Below, piece by piece: positions 1-12,200 of a stretch of 64,000 nt of DNA. Below the pieces are notes generated by a model. The model did not search any database. It was not told the DNA's origin and saw only the letters and a program-made list of their open reading frames with translations. Origin of the DNA: Balanoglossus misakiensis (Eukaryota; Hemichordata); NCBI GenBank assembly GCA_040954595.2, contig CM082595.2, positions 9,238,001 to 9,302,000 of the forward strand, given 5' to 3'. Position 1 is the first letter of the stretch; each line of letters opens with the position of its first letter. A program made the position numbers and the translations under genes.

Positions 1-684
1 AAAACAATTAAACTGCCATTGTAGTGCACACTTAGGAGACGGATTTTCAGAAAAATGTTAGTCCTCTGAACCTTTCAGTGCTTTAAAGCCACTAGAGCTG
101 CCACTTTTTGCATTTATTTTCAGATTTTATTTTCCGACGTAGATTGGTACATTGAAATAATTAAGCTTACTGATAGGGATACAAGAACATGTCATCAATG
201 CCTGATTGTGGCTGTATATTGCAATTTAAACGTGCAATGTATTAAACAGGTGCCGTACCCATTTTATTAAAATCAGCCTCCATACAAACAGTATGCAGCT
301 AGCTATCGTGGTATGCATCACCATAGATTTGAAAGGTTTTACTGTGGAAAAGAAAAAAATTGTGAAATTTGGCAGCTCTAGAGGCTTTAAAGTGTGTGAT
401 GAGTCGTTTTGAAAACAAAGTATAACACAGGGTGTTCACTGTCATGTTTTCATAAAAATCACTGACTCAAGTTGAAATTCTCTCCATAGCGTTATGATGG
501 GGCACTTTGTGCTGGTTGCTACATTCCACATGGGTGTCTAATTGGGACATTACACACTGAATGTTAAACCAGACACTGGTAACTTGAAAATATGCAGGAT
601 TGTGAGGGTTACTGCATGTCCCTTTAAACCATTTTCCTAGTATTAACACACTTGTAATGTTATCTGTTCATCTTATCCAAACAG
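1..684. other. No gene seen; AT-rich sequence upstream of the first CCP exon
   Basis: I see no convincing exon, RNA gene or promoter. The segment ends in an acceptor tract leading into the exon at 685, and that exon starts in phase 1, so this is most likely an intron with earlier exons lying left of the window. Confidence 0.5.
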
Positions 685-867
685 CTCGCGAGTGTCCACC
701 ACCGAATGTAGACAACTACTTATCATATGAAATTGTTAATGGTGATTCATTGATTTTTGGAACAACCGTTGCCTACTCATGTCCATCTGGCTACAGTCTG
801 ACTGGCTACACTGTCTCTACATGTGGTGAAGATGGATCATGGATTGGAGATCCAGGATACTGTCAAC
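685..867 (+). CDS. Exon encoding a sushi/CCP domain of an extracellular mosaic protein
   Basis: This is a 183 bp exon bounded by an AG acceptor (ACAG at 681-684) and a GTAAGT donor at 868. Both introns are in phase 1, the usual arrangement for shuffled extracellular modules. The translation holds one complete CCP domain: four cysteines (ECPPP, YSCPSGY, STCGED, GYCQ) plus the conserved Trp in GSWIG between Cys3 and Cys4. CCP modules mediate protein-protein contacts in complement regulators and adhesion proteins; they fold as small beta modules with Cys1-Cys3 and Cys2-Cys4 disulfides. The next exon encodes a second CCP and the two after that encode cbEGF modules, so the protein is probably secreted or a receptor ectodomain. 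I infer the family (SVEP1-, SUSD1- or fibulin-like mosaics) only from domain order. No start codon or signal peptide lies in the window. Confidence 0.85.
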
Positions 868-1177
868 GTAAGTCATTTAAGGATGTACATTCAGTAAAAT
901 TGAAAATATGGTCATTTCTTTTAATTGTTAATTTTTGGATTATCCTATGTATGTATAATGAAAATTTGTGATAAAATATAGGGGTCACCACGCTTGTTTT
1001 TGAAATACAGAGTCATGAATTTAGTCGATAATTGAAAAAAAGGAGTCAATGGTATCTGGACTTTTATAGTGGGAACTTGGGGTGAAAATGTTAAAGTTGT
1101 GACAGAATACAGATACCCAATATATATACCACAATCAAGTCTGCATCCACATAGTGTTTTATTTTTTTTACTTGCAG
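868..1177 (+). other. Intron between the two CCP exons, carrying a repeat insertion
   Basis: The intron is bounded by GTAAGT at 868 and CTTGCAG ending at 1177. Its left half is a TTAA-associated dispersed repeat (see 881-1062); the rest is unremarkable AT-rich sequence. Confidence 0.75.
881..1062 (+). mobile_element. Partial copy of a TTAA-flanked MITE family (terminus GGATGTAC)
   Basis: TTAA at 877-880 is followed by GGATGTAC. The next ~180 bp match the sequence starting at 56775 (shared landmarks: CAGTAAAATTGAAA, GTCATTTCTTTTAAT, GTATGTATAATGAAAAT, GAATTTAGTCGA). Three other copies occur at 2095, 47092 and 56775. No coding capacity is visible, so it is probably a non-autonomous element using TTAA targets. 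This copy lacks the other half of the element. Confidence 0.6.
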
Positions 1178-1360
1178 GATTGAACTGCAGTGATATACTC
1201 ATAACAGACCCACATCTACAAGCTGTCCCTGATAGTGGACCATATTATATGGGCAGTAACATCACATTCTATTGTAATGCTGGCTATGAATTAAATGGTG
1301 CTGATTACCTGACTTGTCAATCCGATTTACAGTGGAATAGTGCAATACCATCATGCATTG
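1178..1360 (+). CDS. Exon encoding a second sushi/CCP domain
   Basis: This 183 bp exon has acceptor CTTGCAG and donor GTAAGT (1361), phase 1 on both sides, and exactly the length of the preceding CCP exon. The four CCP cysteines are in LNCSD, FYCNAGY, TCQSD and PSCI, with the conserved Trp in LQW. A likely N-glycosylation sequon (NIT) precedes Cys2. The identical length and phase of the two CCP exons indicate exon-by-exon module duplication, but the sequences are well diverged, so the duplication is old. Function beyond a CCP binding module cannot be read from the exon. Confidence 0.85.
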
Positions 1361-1837
1361 GTAAGTTCACATCAAGATTGGTCTTCATGTGGTTGTCTGC
1401 TTATGAGGTACCGTAATCGATCACTCCAGTAATTTGACTATTTATCATAAATGTCACCTAAACTACATGCTGATAGGACATACAGTTCATGCCATGCAAA
1501 TCTATGGCTGTCAGAAATTTCATGATTTTCGTAATTTTATTTTTCATTGATTACTGTAAAACAGGAAATTTTCGCGACAAAGAAATTTTTTGCGATATCA
1601 AAAGCAGAAACTGTTATGAGACGATTAATTTTCATGTTCTCGTATTTCACTACATTGTTATCACTGAAAATAGTTTTTTACGCAAAAATTTCTTTTTTTT
1701 TTGGCTCTTGCATAGTTCGCGAAAATTTGTTTGTGAAAATTTCCTGTTGGTCTGGTGGTTCCCAGCTAAACTTGTTGGTCTGAATTTACCAGCGGACCTG
1801 TAGGATTTTGATCATATCTTGATGAATAACATTTCAG
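1361..1837 (+). other. Intron between CCP2 and the first cbEGF exon
   Basis: The intron runs from GTAAGT at 1361 to ATTTCAG ending at 1837. It contains a TACTGT-type inverted-repeat element (1552-1750). No additional cysteine-rich exon is seen. Confidence 0.7.
1552..1750 (-). mobile_element. TACTGT-terminal palindromic MITE
   Basis: It starts TACTGTAAAACAGGAAATTT and ends in the near-complement AAATTTCCTGTT, with internal TTTTCGCG/CGCGAAAA inverted arms. The reverse complement matches the better-preserved copy at 29983-30184 through its whole middle section, so both are one family in opposite orientation. It is non-coding and about 200 bp long. The right end has lost the final ACAGTA. Confidence 0.65.
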
Positions 1838-1966
1838 ATATCAATGAATGTAGTACATTGGTGGCACGGTGTGGAATCAATCAAGTCTGTGAAAATAGAG
1901 ATGGTGACTATCAGTGTGCATGTTTGGTGGGATTTGAACCAGATGTGAATGGAACAGCATGCAAAG
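1838..1966 (+). CDS. Exon encoding a calcium-binding EGF-like domain
   Basis: This 129 bp exon (43 codons) has acceptor ATTTCAG, donor GGTGAG (GT at 1967) and phase 1 on both sides. It begins with the calcium-binding signature DINEC and has six cysteines in the EGF order (C1-C3, C2-C4, C5-C6 expected). The segment CENRDGDYQC fits the Asp/Asn beta-hydroxylation consensus C-x-[DN]-x4-[FY]-x-C, typical of cbEGF modules. These modules bind Ca2+ at their N-terminus and stiffen tandem arrays in extracellular proteins. The exon follows two CCP exons and precedes another cbEGF exon in compatible phase, so all belong to one transcript. Confidence 0.88.
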
Positions 1967-2487
1967 GTGAGACATAAACAAGTCACTTGCAACATAACTT
2001 CAAGTCACTATTTTCACATTTAACACATTCCGAACTTATTTCAGAATTCCGGATAAATTTTTGGAATGACCTTTTAATCTCAGGTGTCTTTTTCTCATAG
2101 GATTACATTGATAATTGCTAGAAAACAAACTTCTACTATTGTCATTTTCACGAAATTTTACACATAGCTCAGTCTAGTAAATATAAATTCATTGGTCAAA
2201 TAAAATTGTGTGATTACAATGCTCTATTTTGAGATAAATTTCTTTAAGGTTTTTGTCCATAGACAAACCATTGGTGAACCATGCTGAGTCAGCAGGTTTC
2301 TTCTATTATCAACTAAATTAATGGCCTTGTATTTCAAAAGCAAGCAAGGTGACGCCTTTATTTTATCACAGATTCATCTTGTACGTACACAAGATAATCC
2401 CAAAATTCACGATTAAAAGAAATGACAATACTTTCAATTTTACTGAACGTACATTGTTTTAATCCAATCCATGTTCTTTCTTTGTAG
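1967..2487 (+). other. Intron between the two cbEGF exons
   Basis: The intron runs from GTGAGA at 1967 to TTTGTAG ending at 2487. Most of it is occupied by a dispersed MITE copy (2095-2455). Confidence 0.7.
2095..2455 (+). mobile_element. Dispersed MITE copy, GGATGTAC family (intronic)
   Basis: It shares long stretches with 47140-47490 in the same orientation (for example ATAATTGC-AGAAAACAAACT, TTCTACTATTGTC, CCATAGACAAA-CATTGGTGAA, TTCTTCTATTATCAACTAAA) and with 56775-57140 in reverse complement. The right side ends near GTACATTGTTTTAA, a decayed version of the expected GTACATCC-TTAA terminus. It is non-coding. Confidence 0.65.
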
Positions 2488-2673
2488 ATATAAATGAATG
2501 TGCTTCACATTCTTGTGATCAACTTTGTAAAAACACTGCAGGTGGTTTTCAATGTTCCTGTGAAGAAGGCTATCTCTTATATGCAAATAACGGCACAGGT
2601 GGATTCTATCTGCCACCTGGAGAAACTGGTCTCTCAATGTATGATGTCTACACTTTTAACCAATCATGTGTTC
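2488..2673 (+). CDS. Exon encoding a cbEGF-like domain with an expanded last loop
   Basis: This 186 bp exon has acceptor TTTGTAG, donor GTAAGT (2674) and phase 1 on both sides. It opens with DINEC and continues through CDQLC and CKNTAGGFQC, which fits the beta-hydroxylation consensus. The fifth cysteine (SC, then EEGY) is separated from the sixth (NQSC) by about 35 residues. A normal cbEGF has roughly 10-13 there. The insert is Gly/Pro/Tyr-rich (GGFYLPPGETGL, then DVYTFNQS) and includes two possible N-glycosylation sequons (NGT, NQS). The donor is canonical, so at least one more exon must follow; none is visible before the large array. I therefore treat this exon as internal. Confidence 0.82.
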
Positions 2674-3531
2674 GTAAGTATCATGTTAAACTATAGAGTT
2701 AAAGGTATATGATCACCCATGGAAAATTAGCTATATATAGTTACCATGGAAAATTGAAATCTAGCCAATCACAGATTTTCATTTGGTGGCACACGTGGAA
2801 AACAGGCGCCACCATATGTTCTTTAGAATGCTCAAATACGCCATTCAGCCATATATGGGAATGTGTATTGAAGGTGACTGTATACTTTTAACCAAGATTT
2901 GTCATATTATTGACCTTTATACCGCAATGAATTTGCAGCAACAAAAAGTGGACAAAAAGCTGAATTTCATAATTGGATTTCATAATTTTGCCGTAATTCA
3001 ATAATGAAATGTGGAGAAAGTCAGCAGACCAACTTTGCACTGTTATTATTTATTTTGGATTTGTTTCCCTCCTGCTAACAAAAGTGTCCTCTCACCTCAT
3101 GGCATGAAGATGCATTGAATTCTGAGAAAAAGGGGATTAATACTTGAGTGTATTTACAAAGACAAACAAGCTCACTGGTAGCATTTAAAGGGGAAGTCTG
3201 GTTCAGCTACATAATTGGGTAGCTTTGAGGTCATTCTTTCAGAAAAAAACATTGTGTAGAAATTATGCATAAATCAGCTGGACAGGACTTCCCTTTTAAT
3301 ATTTCCAAGCAAGGCAATTGGTTTACTGCAACAATTACTTTGAAAACACAGTGTAAAACAACAATCATGATATGAATGTTACTTTAATAGATAGTCATAC
3401 TTATATAAGCATGACTGTCTATGTTGGTCTGTAAGTTGTATTTGAAAGAAAAGTTTCATGTACGAATAGTACAAAGATTGACATTTAGTCCACAAATCCC
3501 TGAAATGAGACAGCCACGACCTACCATTAAC
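2674..3531 (+). other. Start of the intron after the second cbEGF exon; no exon seen
   Basis: The donor GTAAGT at 2674 opens an intron. I looked for a further cysteine-rich phase-1 exon up to the array start and found none. The stretch holds one 107 bp TTAA mini-element (3189-3295). Confidence 0.6.
3189..3295. mobile_element. 107 bp TTAA-flanked mini-MITE
   Basis: TTAA at 3185-3188 and at 3296-3299 flank a short element with imperfect inverted ends, AGGGGAAGTC at the left and GACTTCCCTT at the right. The length and TTAA duplication fit a piggyBac-type non-autonomous element. It is too short to encode anything. Confidence 0.6.
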
Positions 3532-6500
3532 ATTAACCAGAGCACACAGTAACCAGGCCGTAGTGGACAGTGTTCTGCCCATTAATTTTGAGTGTTTGGT
3601 GGGGTCAACCTTTGCGTCAACATTAACCAGAGCACACAGTAACCAGGCCATAGTGGACAGTGTGCTGCCCATTAATTTTGAGTGTTTGGTGGTGTCAACC
3701 TTTGCGTCAACATTAACCAGAGCACACAGTAACCAGGCCGTAGTGGACAGTGTTCTGCCCATTAATTTTGGGTGTTTGGTGGGGTCAACCTTTGCGTCAA
3801 CATTAACCAGAGCACACAGTAACCAGGCCGTAGTGGACAGTGTTCTGCCCATTAATTTTGAGTGTTTGGTGGGGTCAACCTTTGCGTCAACATTAACCAG
3901 AGCACACAGTAACCAGGCCGTAGTGGACAGTGTTCTGCCCATTAATTTTGAGTGTTTGGTGGGGTCAACCTTTGCGTCAACATTAACTAGGCCAGAGTGG
4001 CCAGTATCGTGCCCATTAATTTTGAGTGTTTGGTGGGGTCAACCTTTGCGTCAACATTAACTAGGCCAGAGTGGCCAGTATCATGCCCATTAATTTTGAG
4101 TGTTTGGTGGGGTCAACCTTTGCGTCAACATTAACTAGGCCAGAGTGGCCAGAATCTTGCCCATTAATTTTGAGTGTTTGGTGGGGTCAACCTTTGCGTC
4201 AACATTAACTAGGCCAGAGTGGCCAGTATCGTGCCCATTAATTTTGAGTGTTTGGTGGGGGTCAACCTTTGCGTCAACATAAACCAGAGCACACAGTAAC
4301 CAGGCCGTAGTGGACAGTGTTCTGCCCATTAATTTTGAGTGTTTGGTGGGGTCAACCTTTGCGTCAACATTAACCAGAGCACACAGTAACCAGGCCATAG
4401 TGGACAGTGTTCTGCCCATTAATTTTGAGTGTTTGGTGGGGTCAACCTTTGCGTCAACATTAACCAGAGCACACAGTAACCAGGCCGTAGTGGACAGTGT
4501 TCTGCCCATTAATTTTGAGTGTTTGGTGGGGTCAACCTTTGCGTCAACATTAACCAGAGCACACAGTAACCAGGCCGTAGTGGACAGTGTTCTGCCCATT
4601 AATTTTGAGTGTTTGGTGGGGTCAACCTTTGCGTCAACATTAACCAGAGCACACAGTAACCAGGCCGTAGTGGACAGTGTTCTGCCCATTAATTTTGAGT
4701 GTTTGGTGGGGTCAACCTTTGCGTCAACATTAACCAGAGCACACAGTAACCAGGCTGTAGTGGACAGTGTTCTGCCCATTAATTTTGAGTGTTTGGTGGG
4801 GTCAACCTTTGCGTCAACATTAACCAGAGCACACAGTAACCAGGCCATAGTGGACAGTGTGCTGCCCATTAATTTTGAGTGTTTGGTGGAGTCAACCTTT
4901 GCGTCAACATTAACCAGAGCACACAGTAACCAGGCCGTAGTGGACAGTGTTCTGCCCATTAATTTTGAGTGTTTGGTGGGGTCAACCTTTGCGTCAACAT
5001 TAACCAGAGCACACAGTAACCAGGCTGTAGTGGACAGTGTTCTGCCCATTAATTTTGAGTGTTTGGTGGGGTCAACCTTTGCGTCAACATTAACCAGAGC
5101 ACACAGTAACCAGGCCATAGTGGACAGTGTGCTGCCCATTAATTTTGAGTGTTTGGTGGAGTCAACCTTTGCGTCAACATTAACCAGAGCACACAGTAAC
5201 CAGGCCGTAGTGGACAGTGTTCTGCCCATTAATTTTGAGTGTTTGGTGGGGTCAACCTTTGCGTCAACATTAACCAGAGCACACAGTAACCAGGCCATAG
5301 TGGACAGTGTTCTGCCCATTAATTTTGAGTGTTTGGTGGGGTCAACCTTTGCGTCAACATTAACCAGAGCACACAGTAACCAGGCCGTAGTGGACAGTGT
5401 TCTGCCCATTAATTTTGAGTGTTTGGTGGGGTCAACCTTTGCGTCAACATTAACCAGAGCACACAGTAACCAGGCCGTAGTGGACAGTGTTCTGCCCATT
5501 AATTTTGAGTGTTTGGTGGGGTCAACCTTTGCGTCAACATTAACCAGAGCACACAGTAACCAGGCCGTAGTGGACAGTGTTCTGCCCATTAATTTTGAGT
5601 GTTTGGTGGGGTCAACCTTTGCGTCAACATTAACCAGAGCACACAGTAACCAGGCCAGAGTGGCCAGTATCGTGCCCATTAATTTTGAGTGTTTGATGGG
5701 GGTCAACCTTTGCGTCAACATTAACCAGAGCACACAGTAACCAGGCCGTAGTGGACAGTGTTCTGCCCATTAATTTTGAGTGTTTGGTGGGGTCAACCTT
5801 TGCGTCAACATTAACCAGAGCACACAGTAACCAGGCCATAGTGGACAGTGTGCTGCCCATTAATTTTGAGTGTTTGGTGGGGTCAACCTTTGCGTCAACA
5901 TTAACCAGAGCACACAGTAACCAGGCCGTAGTGGACAGTGTTCTGCCCATTAATTTTGAGTGTTTGGTGGGGTCAACCTTTGCGTCAACATTAACCAGAG
6001 CACACAGTAACCAGGTCGAGTGGACAGTGTTCTGCCCATTAATTTTGAGTGTTTGGTGGGGTCAACCTTTGCGTCAACATTAACCAGAGCACACAGTAAC
6101 CAGGCCGTAGTGGACAGTGTTCTGCCCATTAATTTTGAGTGTTTGGTGGGGTCAACCTTTGCGTCAACATTAACTAGGCCAGAGTGGCCAGTATCGTGCC
6201 CATTAATTTTGAGTGTTTGGTGGGGTCAACCTTTGCGTCAACATTAACTAGGCCAGAGTGGCCAGTATCGTGCCCATTAATTTTGAGTGTTTGGTGGGGT
6301 CAACCTTTGCGTCAACATTAACTAGGCCAGAGTGGCCAGTATCGTGCCCATTAATTTTGAGTGTTTGGTGGGGTCAACCTTTGCGTCAACATTAACTAGG
6401 CCAGAGTGGCCAGTATCGTGCCCATTAATTTTGAGTGTTTGGTGGGGGTCAACCTTTGCGTCAACATTAACCAGAGCACACAGTAACCAGGCCGTAGTGG

Positions 6501-9289
6501 ACAGTGTTCTGCCCATTAATTTTGAGTGTTTGGTGGGGTCAACCTTTGCGTCAACATTAACCAGAGCACACAGTAACCAGGCCATAGTGGACAGTGTGCT
6601 GCCCATTAATTTTGAGTGTTTGGTGGTGTCAACCTTTGCGTCAACATTAACCAGAGCACACAGTAACCAGGCCGTAGTGGACAGTGTTCTGCCCATTAAT
6701 TTTGGGTGTTTGGTGGGGTCAACCTTTGCGTCAACATTAACCAGAGCACACAGTAACCAGGCCGTAGTGGACAGTGTTCTGCCCATTAATTTTGAGTGTT
6801 TGGTGGGGTCAACCTTTGCGTCAACATTAACCAGAGCACACAGTAACCAGGCCGTAGTGGACAGTGTTCTGCCCATTAATTTTGAGTGTTTGGTGGGGTC
6901 AACCTTTGCTTCAACATTAACCAGAGCACACAGTAACCAGGCCGTAGTGGACAGTGTTCTGCCCATTAATTTTGAGTGTTTGGTGGGGTCAACCTTTGCG
7001 TCAACATTAACTAGGCCAGAGTGGCCAGTATCGTGCCCATTAATTTTGAGTGTTTGGTGGGGTCAACCTTTGCGTCAACATTAACTAGGCCAGAGTGGCC
7101 AGTATCATGCCCATTAATTTTGAGTGTTTGGTGGGGTCAACCTTTGCGTCAACATTAACTAGGCCAGAGTGGCCAGTATCTTGCCCATTAATTTTGAGTG
7201 TTTGGTGGGGTCAACCTTTGCGTCAACATTAACTAGGCCAGAGTGGCCAGTATCGTGCCCATTAATTTTGAGTGTTTGGTGGGGGTCAACCTTTGCGTCA
7301 ACATTAACCAGAGCACACAGTAACCAGGCCGTAGTGGACAGTGTTCTGCCCATTAATTTTGAGTGTTTGGTGGGGTCAACCTTTGCGTCAACATTAACCA
7401 GAGCACACAGTAACCAGGCCATAGTGGACAGTGTGCTGCCCATTAATTTTGAGTGTTTGGTGGGGTCAACCTTTGCGTCAACATTAACCAGAGCACACAG
7501 TAACCAGGCCATAGTGGACAGTGTTCTGCCCATTAATTTTGAGTGTTTGGTGGGGTCAACCTTTGCGTCAACATTAACCAGAGCACACAGTAACCAGGCC
7601 GTAGTGGACAGTGTTCTGCCCATTAATTTTGAGTGTTTGGTGGGGTCAACCTTTGCGTCAACATTAACCAGAGCACACAGTAACCAGGCCGTAGTGGACA
7701 GTGTTCTGCCCATTAATTTTAAGTGTTTGGTGGGGTCAACCTTTGCGTCAACATTAACCAGAGCACACAGTAACCAGGCCATAGTGGACAGTGTTCTGCC
7801 CATTAATTTTGAGTGTTTGGTGGGGTCAACCTTTGCGTCAACATTAACCAGAGCACACAGTAACCAGGCTGTAGTGGACAGTGTTCTGCCCATTAATTTT
7901 GAGTGTTTGGTGGGGTCAACCTTTGCGTCAACATTAACCAGAGCACACAGTAACCAGGCCATAGTGGACAGTGTGCTGCCCATTAATTTTGAGTGTTTGG
8001 TGGGGTCAACCTTTGCGTCAACATTAACCAGAGCACACAGTAACCAGGCCGTAGTGGACAGTGTTCTGCCCATTAATTTTGAGTGTTTGGTGGGGTCAAC
8101 CTTTGCGTCAACATTAACCAGAGCACACAGTAACCAGGCCATAGTGGACAGTGTTCTGCCCATTAATTTTGAGTGTTTGGTGGGGTCAACCTTTGCGTCA
8201 ACATTAACCAGAGCACACAGTAACCAGGCCGTAGTGGACAGTGTTCTGCCCATTAATTTTGAGTGTTTGGTGTGGTCAACCTTTGCGTCAACATTAACCA
8301 GAGCACACAGTAACCAGGCCGTAGTGGACAGTGTTCTGCCCATTAATTTTGAGTGTTTGGTGGGGTCAACCTTTGCGTCAACATTAACCAGAGCACACAG
8401 TAACCAGGCCGTAGTGGACAGTGTTCTGCCCATTAATTTTGAGTGTTTGGTGGGGTCAACCTTTGCGTCAACATTAACCAGAGCACACAGTAACCAGGCC
8501 GTAGTGGACAGTGTTCTGCCCATTAATTTTGAGTGTTTGGTGGGGTCAACCTTTGCGTCAACATTAACCAGAGCACACAGTAACCAGGCCATAGTGGACA
8601 GTGTTCTGCCCATTAATTTTGAGTGTTTGGTGGGGTCAACCTTTGCGTCAACATTAACCAGAGCACACAGTAACCAGGCCGTAGTGGACAGTGTTCTGCC
8701 CATTAATTTTGAGTGTTTGGTGGGGTCAACCTTTGCGTCAACATTAACCAGAGCACACAGTAACCAGGTCGAGTGGACAGTGTTCTGCCCATTAATTTTG
8801 AGTGTTTGGTGGGGTCAACCTTTGCGTCAACATTAACCAGAGCACACAGTAACCAGGCCGTAGTGGACAGTGTTCTGCCCATTAATTTTGAGTGTTTGGT
8901 GGGGTCAACCTTTGCGTCAACATTAACTAGGCCAGAGTGGCCAGTATCATGCCCATTAATTTTGAGTGTTTGGTGGGGTCAACCTTTGCGTCAACATTAA
9001 CTAGGCCAGAGTGGCCAGTATCGTGCCCATTAATTTTGAGTGTTTGGTGGGGTCAACCTTTGCGTCAACATTAACTAGGCCAGAGTGGCCAGTATCGTGC
9101 CCATTAATTTTGAGTGTTTGGTGGGGTCAACCTTTGCGTCAACATTAACTAGGCCAGAGTGGCCAGTATCGTGCCCATTAATTTTGAGTGTTTGGTGGGG
9201 TCAACCTTTGCGTCAACATTAACTAGGCCAGAGTGGCCAGTATCGTGCCCATTAATTTTGAGTGTTTGGTGGGGGTCAACCTTTGCGTC

Positions 9290-12200
9290 AACATTAACCA
9301 GCGCACACAGTAACCAGGCCGTAGTGGACAGTGTTCTGCCCATTAATTTTGAGTGTTTGGTGGGGTCAACCTTTGCGTCAACATTAACCAGAGCACACAG
9401 TAACCAGGCCATAGTGGACAGTGTTCTGCCCATTAATTTTGAGTGTTTGGTGGGGTCAACCTTTGCGTCAACATTAACCAGAGCACACAGTAACCAGGCC
9501 ATAGTGGACAGTGTTCTGCCCATTAATTTTGAGTGTTTGGTGGGGTCAACCTTTGCGTCAACATTAACCAGAGCACACAGTAACCAGACCGTAGTGGACA
9601 GTGTTCTGCCCATTAATTTTGAGTGTTTGGTGGGGTCAACCTTTGCGTCAACATTAACCAGAGCACACAGTAACCAGGCCATAGTGGACAGTGTTCTGCC
9701 CATTAATTTTGAGTGTTTGGTGGGGTCAACCATTGCGTCAACATTAACCAGAGCACACAGTAACCAGGCCGTAGTGGACAGTGTTCTGCCCATTAATTTT
9801 GAGTGTTTGGTGGGGTCAACCTTTGCGTCAACATTAACCAGAGCACACAGTAACCAGGCCGTAGTGGACAGTGTTCTGCCCATTAATTTTGAGTGTTTGG
9901 TGGGGTCAACCTTTGCGTCAACATTAACCAGAGCACACAGTAACCAGGCCGTAGTGGACAGTGTTCTGCCCATTAATTTTGAGTGTTTGGTGGGGTCAAC
10001 CTTTGCGTCAACATTAACCAGAGCACACAGTAACCAGGCCGTAGTGGACAGTGTTCTGCCCATTAATTTTGAGTGTTTGGTGGGGTCAACCTTTGCGTCA
10101 ACATTAACCAGAGCACACAGTAACCAGGCCATAGTGGACAGTGTTCTGCCCATTAATTTTGAGTGTTTGGTGGGGTCAACCTTTGCGTCAACATTAACCA
10201 GAGCACACAGTAACCAGGCCGTAGTGGACAGTGTTCTGCCCATTAATTTTGAGTGTTTGGTGGGGTCAACCTTTGCGTCAACATTAACCAGAGCACACAG
10301 TAACCAGGCCATAGTGGACAGTGTGCTGCCCATTAATTTTGAGTGTTTGGTGGGGTCAACCTTTGCGTCAACATTAACCAGAGCACACAGTAACCAGGCC
10401 GTAGTGGACAGTGTTCTGCCCATTAATTTTGAGTGTTTGGTGGGGTCAACCTTTGCGTCAACATTAACCAGAGCACACAGTAACCAGGCCATAGTGGACA
10501 GTGTGCTGCCCATTAATTTTGAGTGTTTGGTGGGGTCAACCTTTGCGTCAACATTAACCAGAGCACACAGTAACCAGGCCGTAGTGGACAGTGTTCTGCC
10601 CATTAATTTTGAGTGTTTGGTGGGGTCAACCTTTGCGTCAACATTAACCAGAGCACACAGTAACCAGGCCGTAGTGGACAGTGTTCTGCCCATTAATTTT
10701 GAGTGTTTGGTGGGGTCAACCTTTGCGTCAACATTAACCAGAGCACACAGTAACCAGGCCGTAGTGGACAGTGTTCTGCCCATTAATTTTGAGTGTTTGG
10801 TGGGGTCAACCTTTGCGTCAACATTAACCAGAGCACACAGTAACCAGGCCGTAGTGGACAGTGTTCTGCCCATTAATTTTGAGTGTTTGGTGGGGTCAAC
10901 CTTTGCGTCAACATTAACCAGAGCACACAGTAACCAGGCCGTAGTGGACAGTGTTCTGCCCATTAATTTTGAGTGTTTGGTGGGGTCAACCTTTGCGTCA
11001 ACATTAACCAGAGCACACAGTAACCAGGCCATAGTGGACAGTGTTCTGCCCATTAATTTTGAGTGTTTGGTGGGGTCAACCTTTGCGTCAACATTAACCA
11101 GAGCACACAGTAACCAGGCCGTAGTGGACAGTGTTCTGCCCATTAATTTTGAGTGTTTGGTGGGGTCAACCTTTGCGTCAACATTAACCAGAGCACACAG
11201 TAACCAGGCCATAGTGGACAGTGTGCTGCCCATTAATTTTGAGTGTTTGGTGGGGTCAACCTTTGCGTCAACATTAACCAGAGCACACAGTAACCAGGCC
11301 GTAGTGGACAGTGTTCTGCCCATTAATTTTGAGTGTTTGGTGGGGTCAACCTTTGCGTCAACATTAACCAGAGCACACAGTAACCAGGCCATAGTGGACA
11401 GTGTGCTGCCCATTAATTTTGAGTGTTTGGTGGGGTCAACCTTTGCGTCAACATTAACCAGAGCACACAGTAACCAGGCCGTAGTGGACAGTGTTCTGCC
11501 CATTAATTTTGAGTGTTTGGTGGGGTCAACCTTTGCGTCAACATTAACCAGAGCACACAGTAACCAGGCCATAGTGGACAGTGTTCTGCCCATTAATTTT
11601 GAGTGTTTGGTGGGGTCAACCTTTGCGTCAACATTAACCAGAGCACACAGTAACCAGGCCGTAGTGGGGTCAACCTTTGCGTCAACATTAACCAGAGCAC
11701 ACAGTAACCAGGCCGTAGTGGACAGTGTTCTGCCCATTAATTTTGAGTGTTTGGTGGGGTCAACCTTTGCGTCAACATTAACCAGAGCACACAGTAACCA
11801 GGCCGTAGTGGACAGTGTTCTGCCCATTAATTTTGAGTGTTTGGTGGGGTCAACCTTTGCGTCAACATTAACCAGAGCACACAGTAACCAGGCCGTAGTG
11901 GACAGTGTTCTGCCCATTAATTTTGAGTGTTTGGTGGGGTCAACCTTTGCGTCAACATTAACCAGAGCACACAGTAACCAGGCCGTAGTGGACAGTGTTC
12001 TGCCCATTAATTTTGAGTGTTTGGTGGGGTCAACCTTTGCGTCAACATTAACCAGAGCACACAGTAACCAGGCCATAGTGGACAGTGTGCTGCCCATTAA
12101 TTTTGAGTGTTTGGTGGGGTCAACCTTTGCGTCAACATTAACCAGAGCACACAGTAACCAGGCCATAGTGGACAGTGTTCTGCCCATTAATTTTGAGTGT

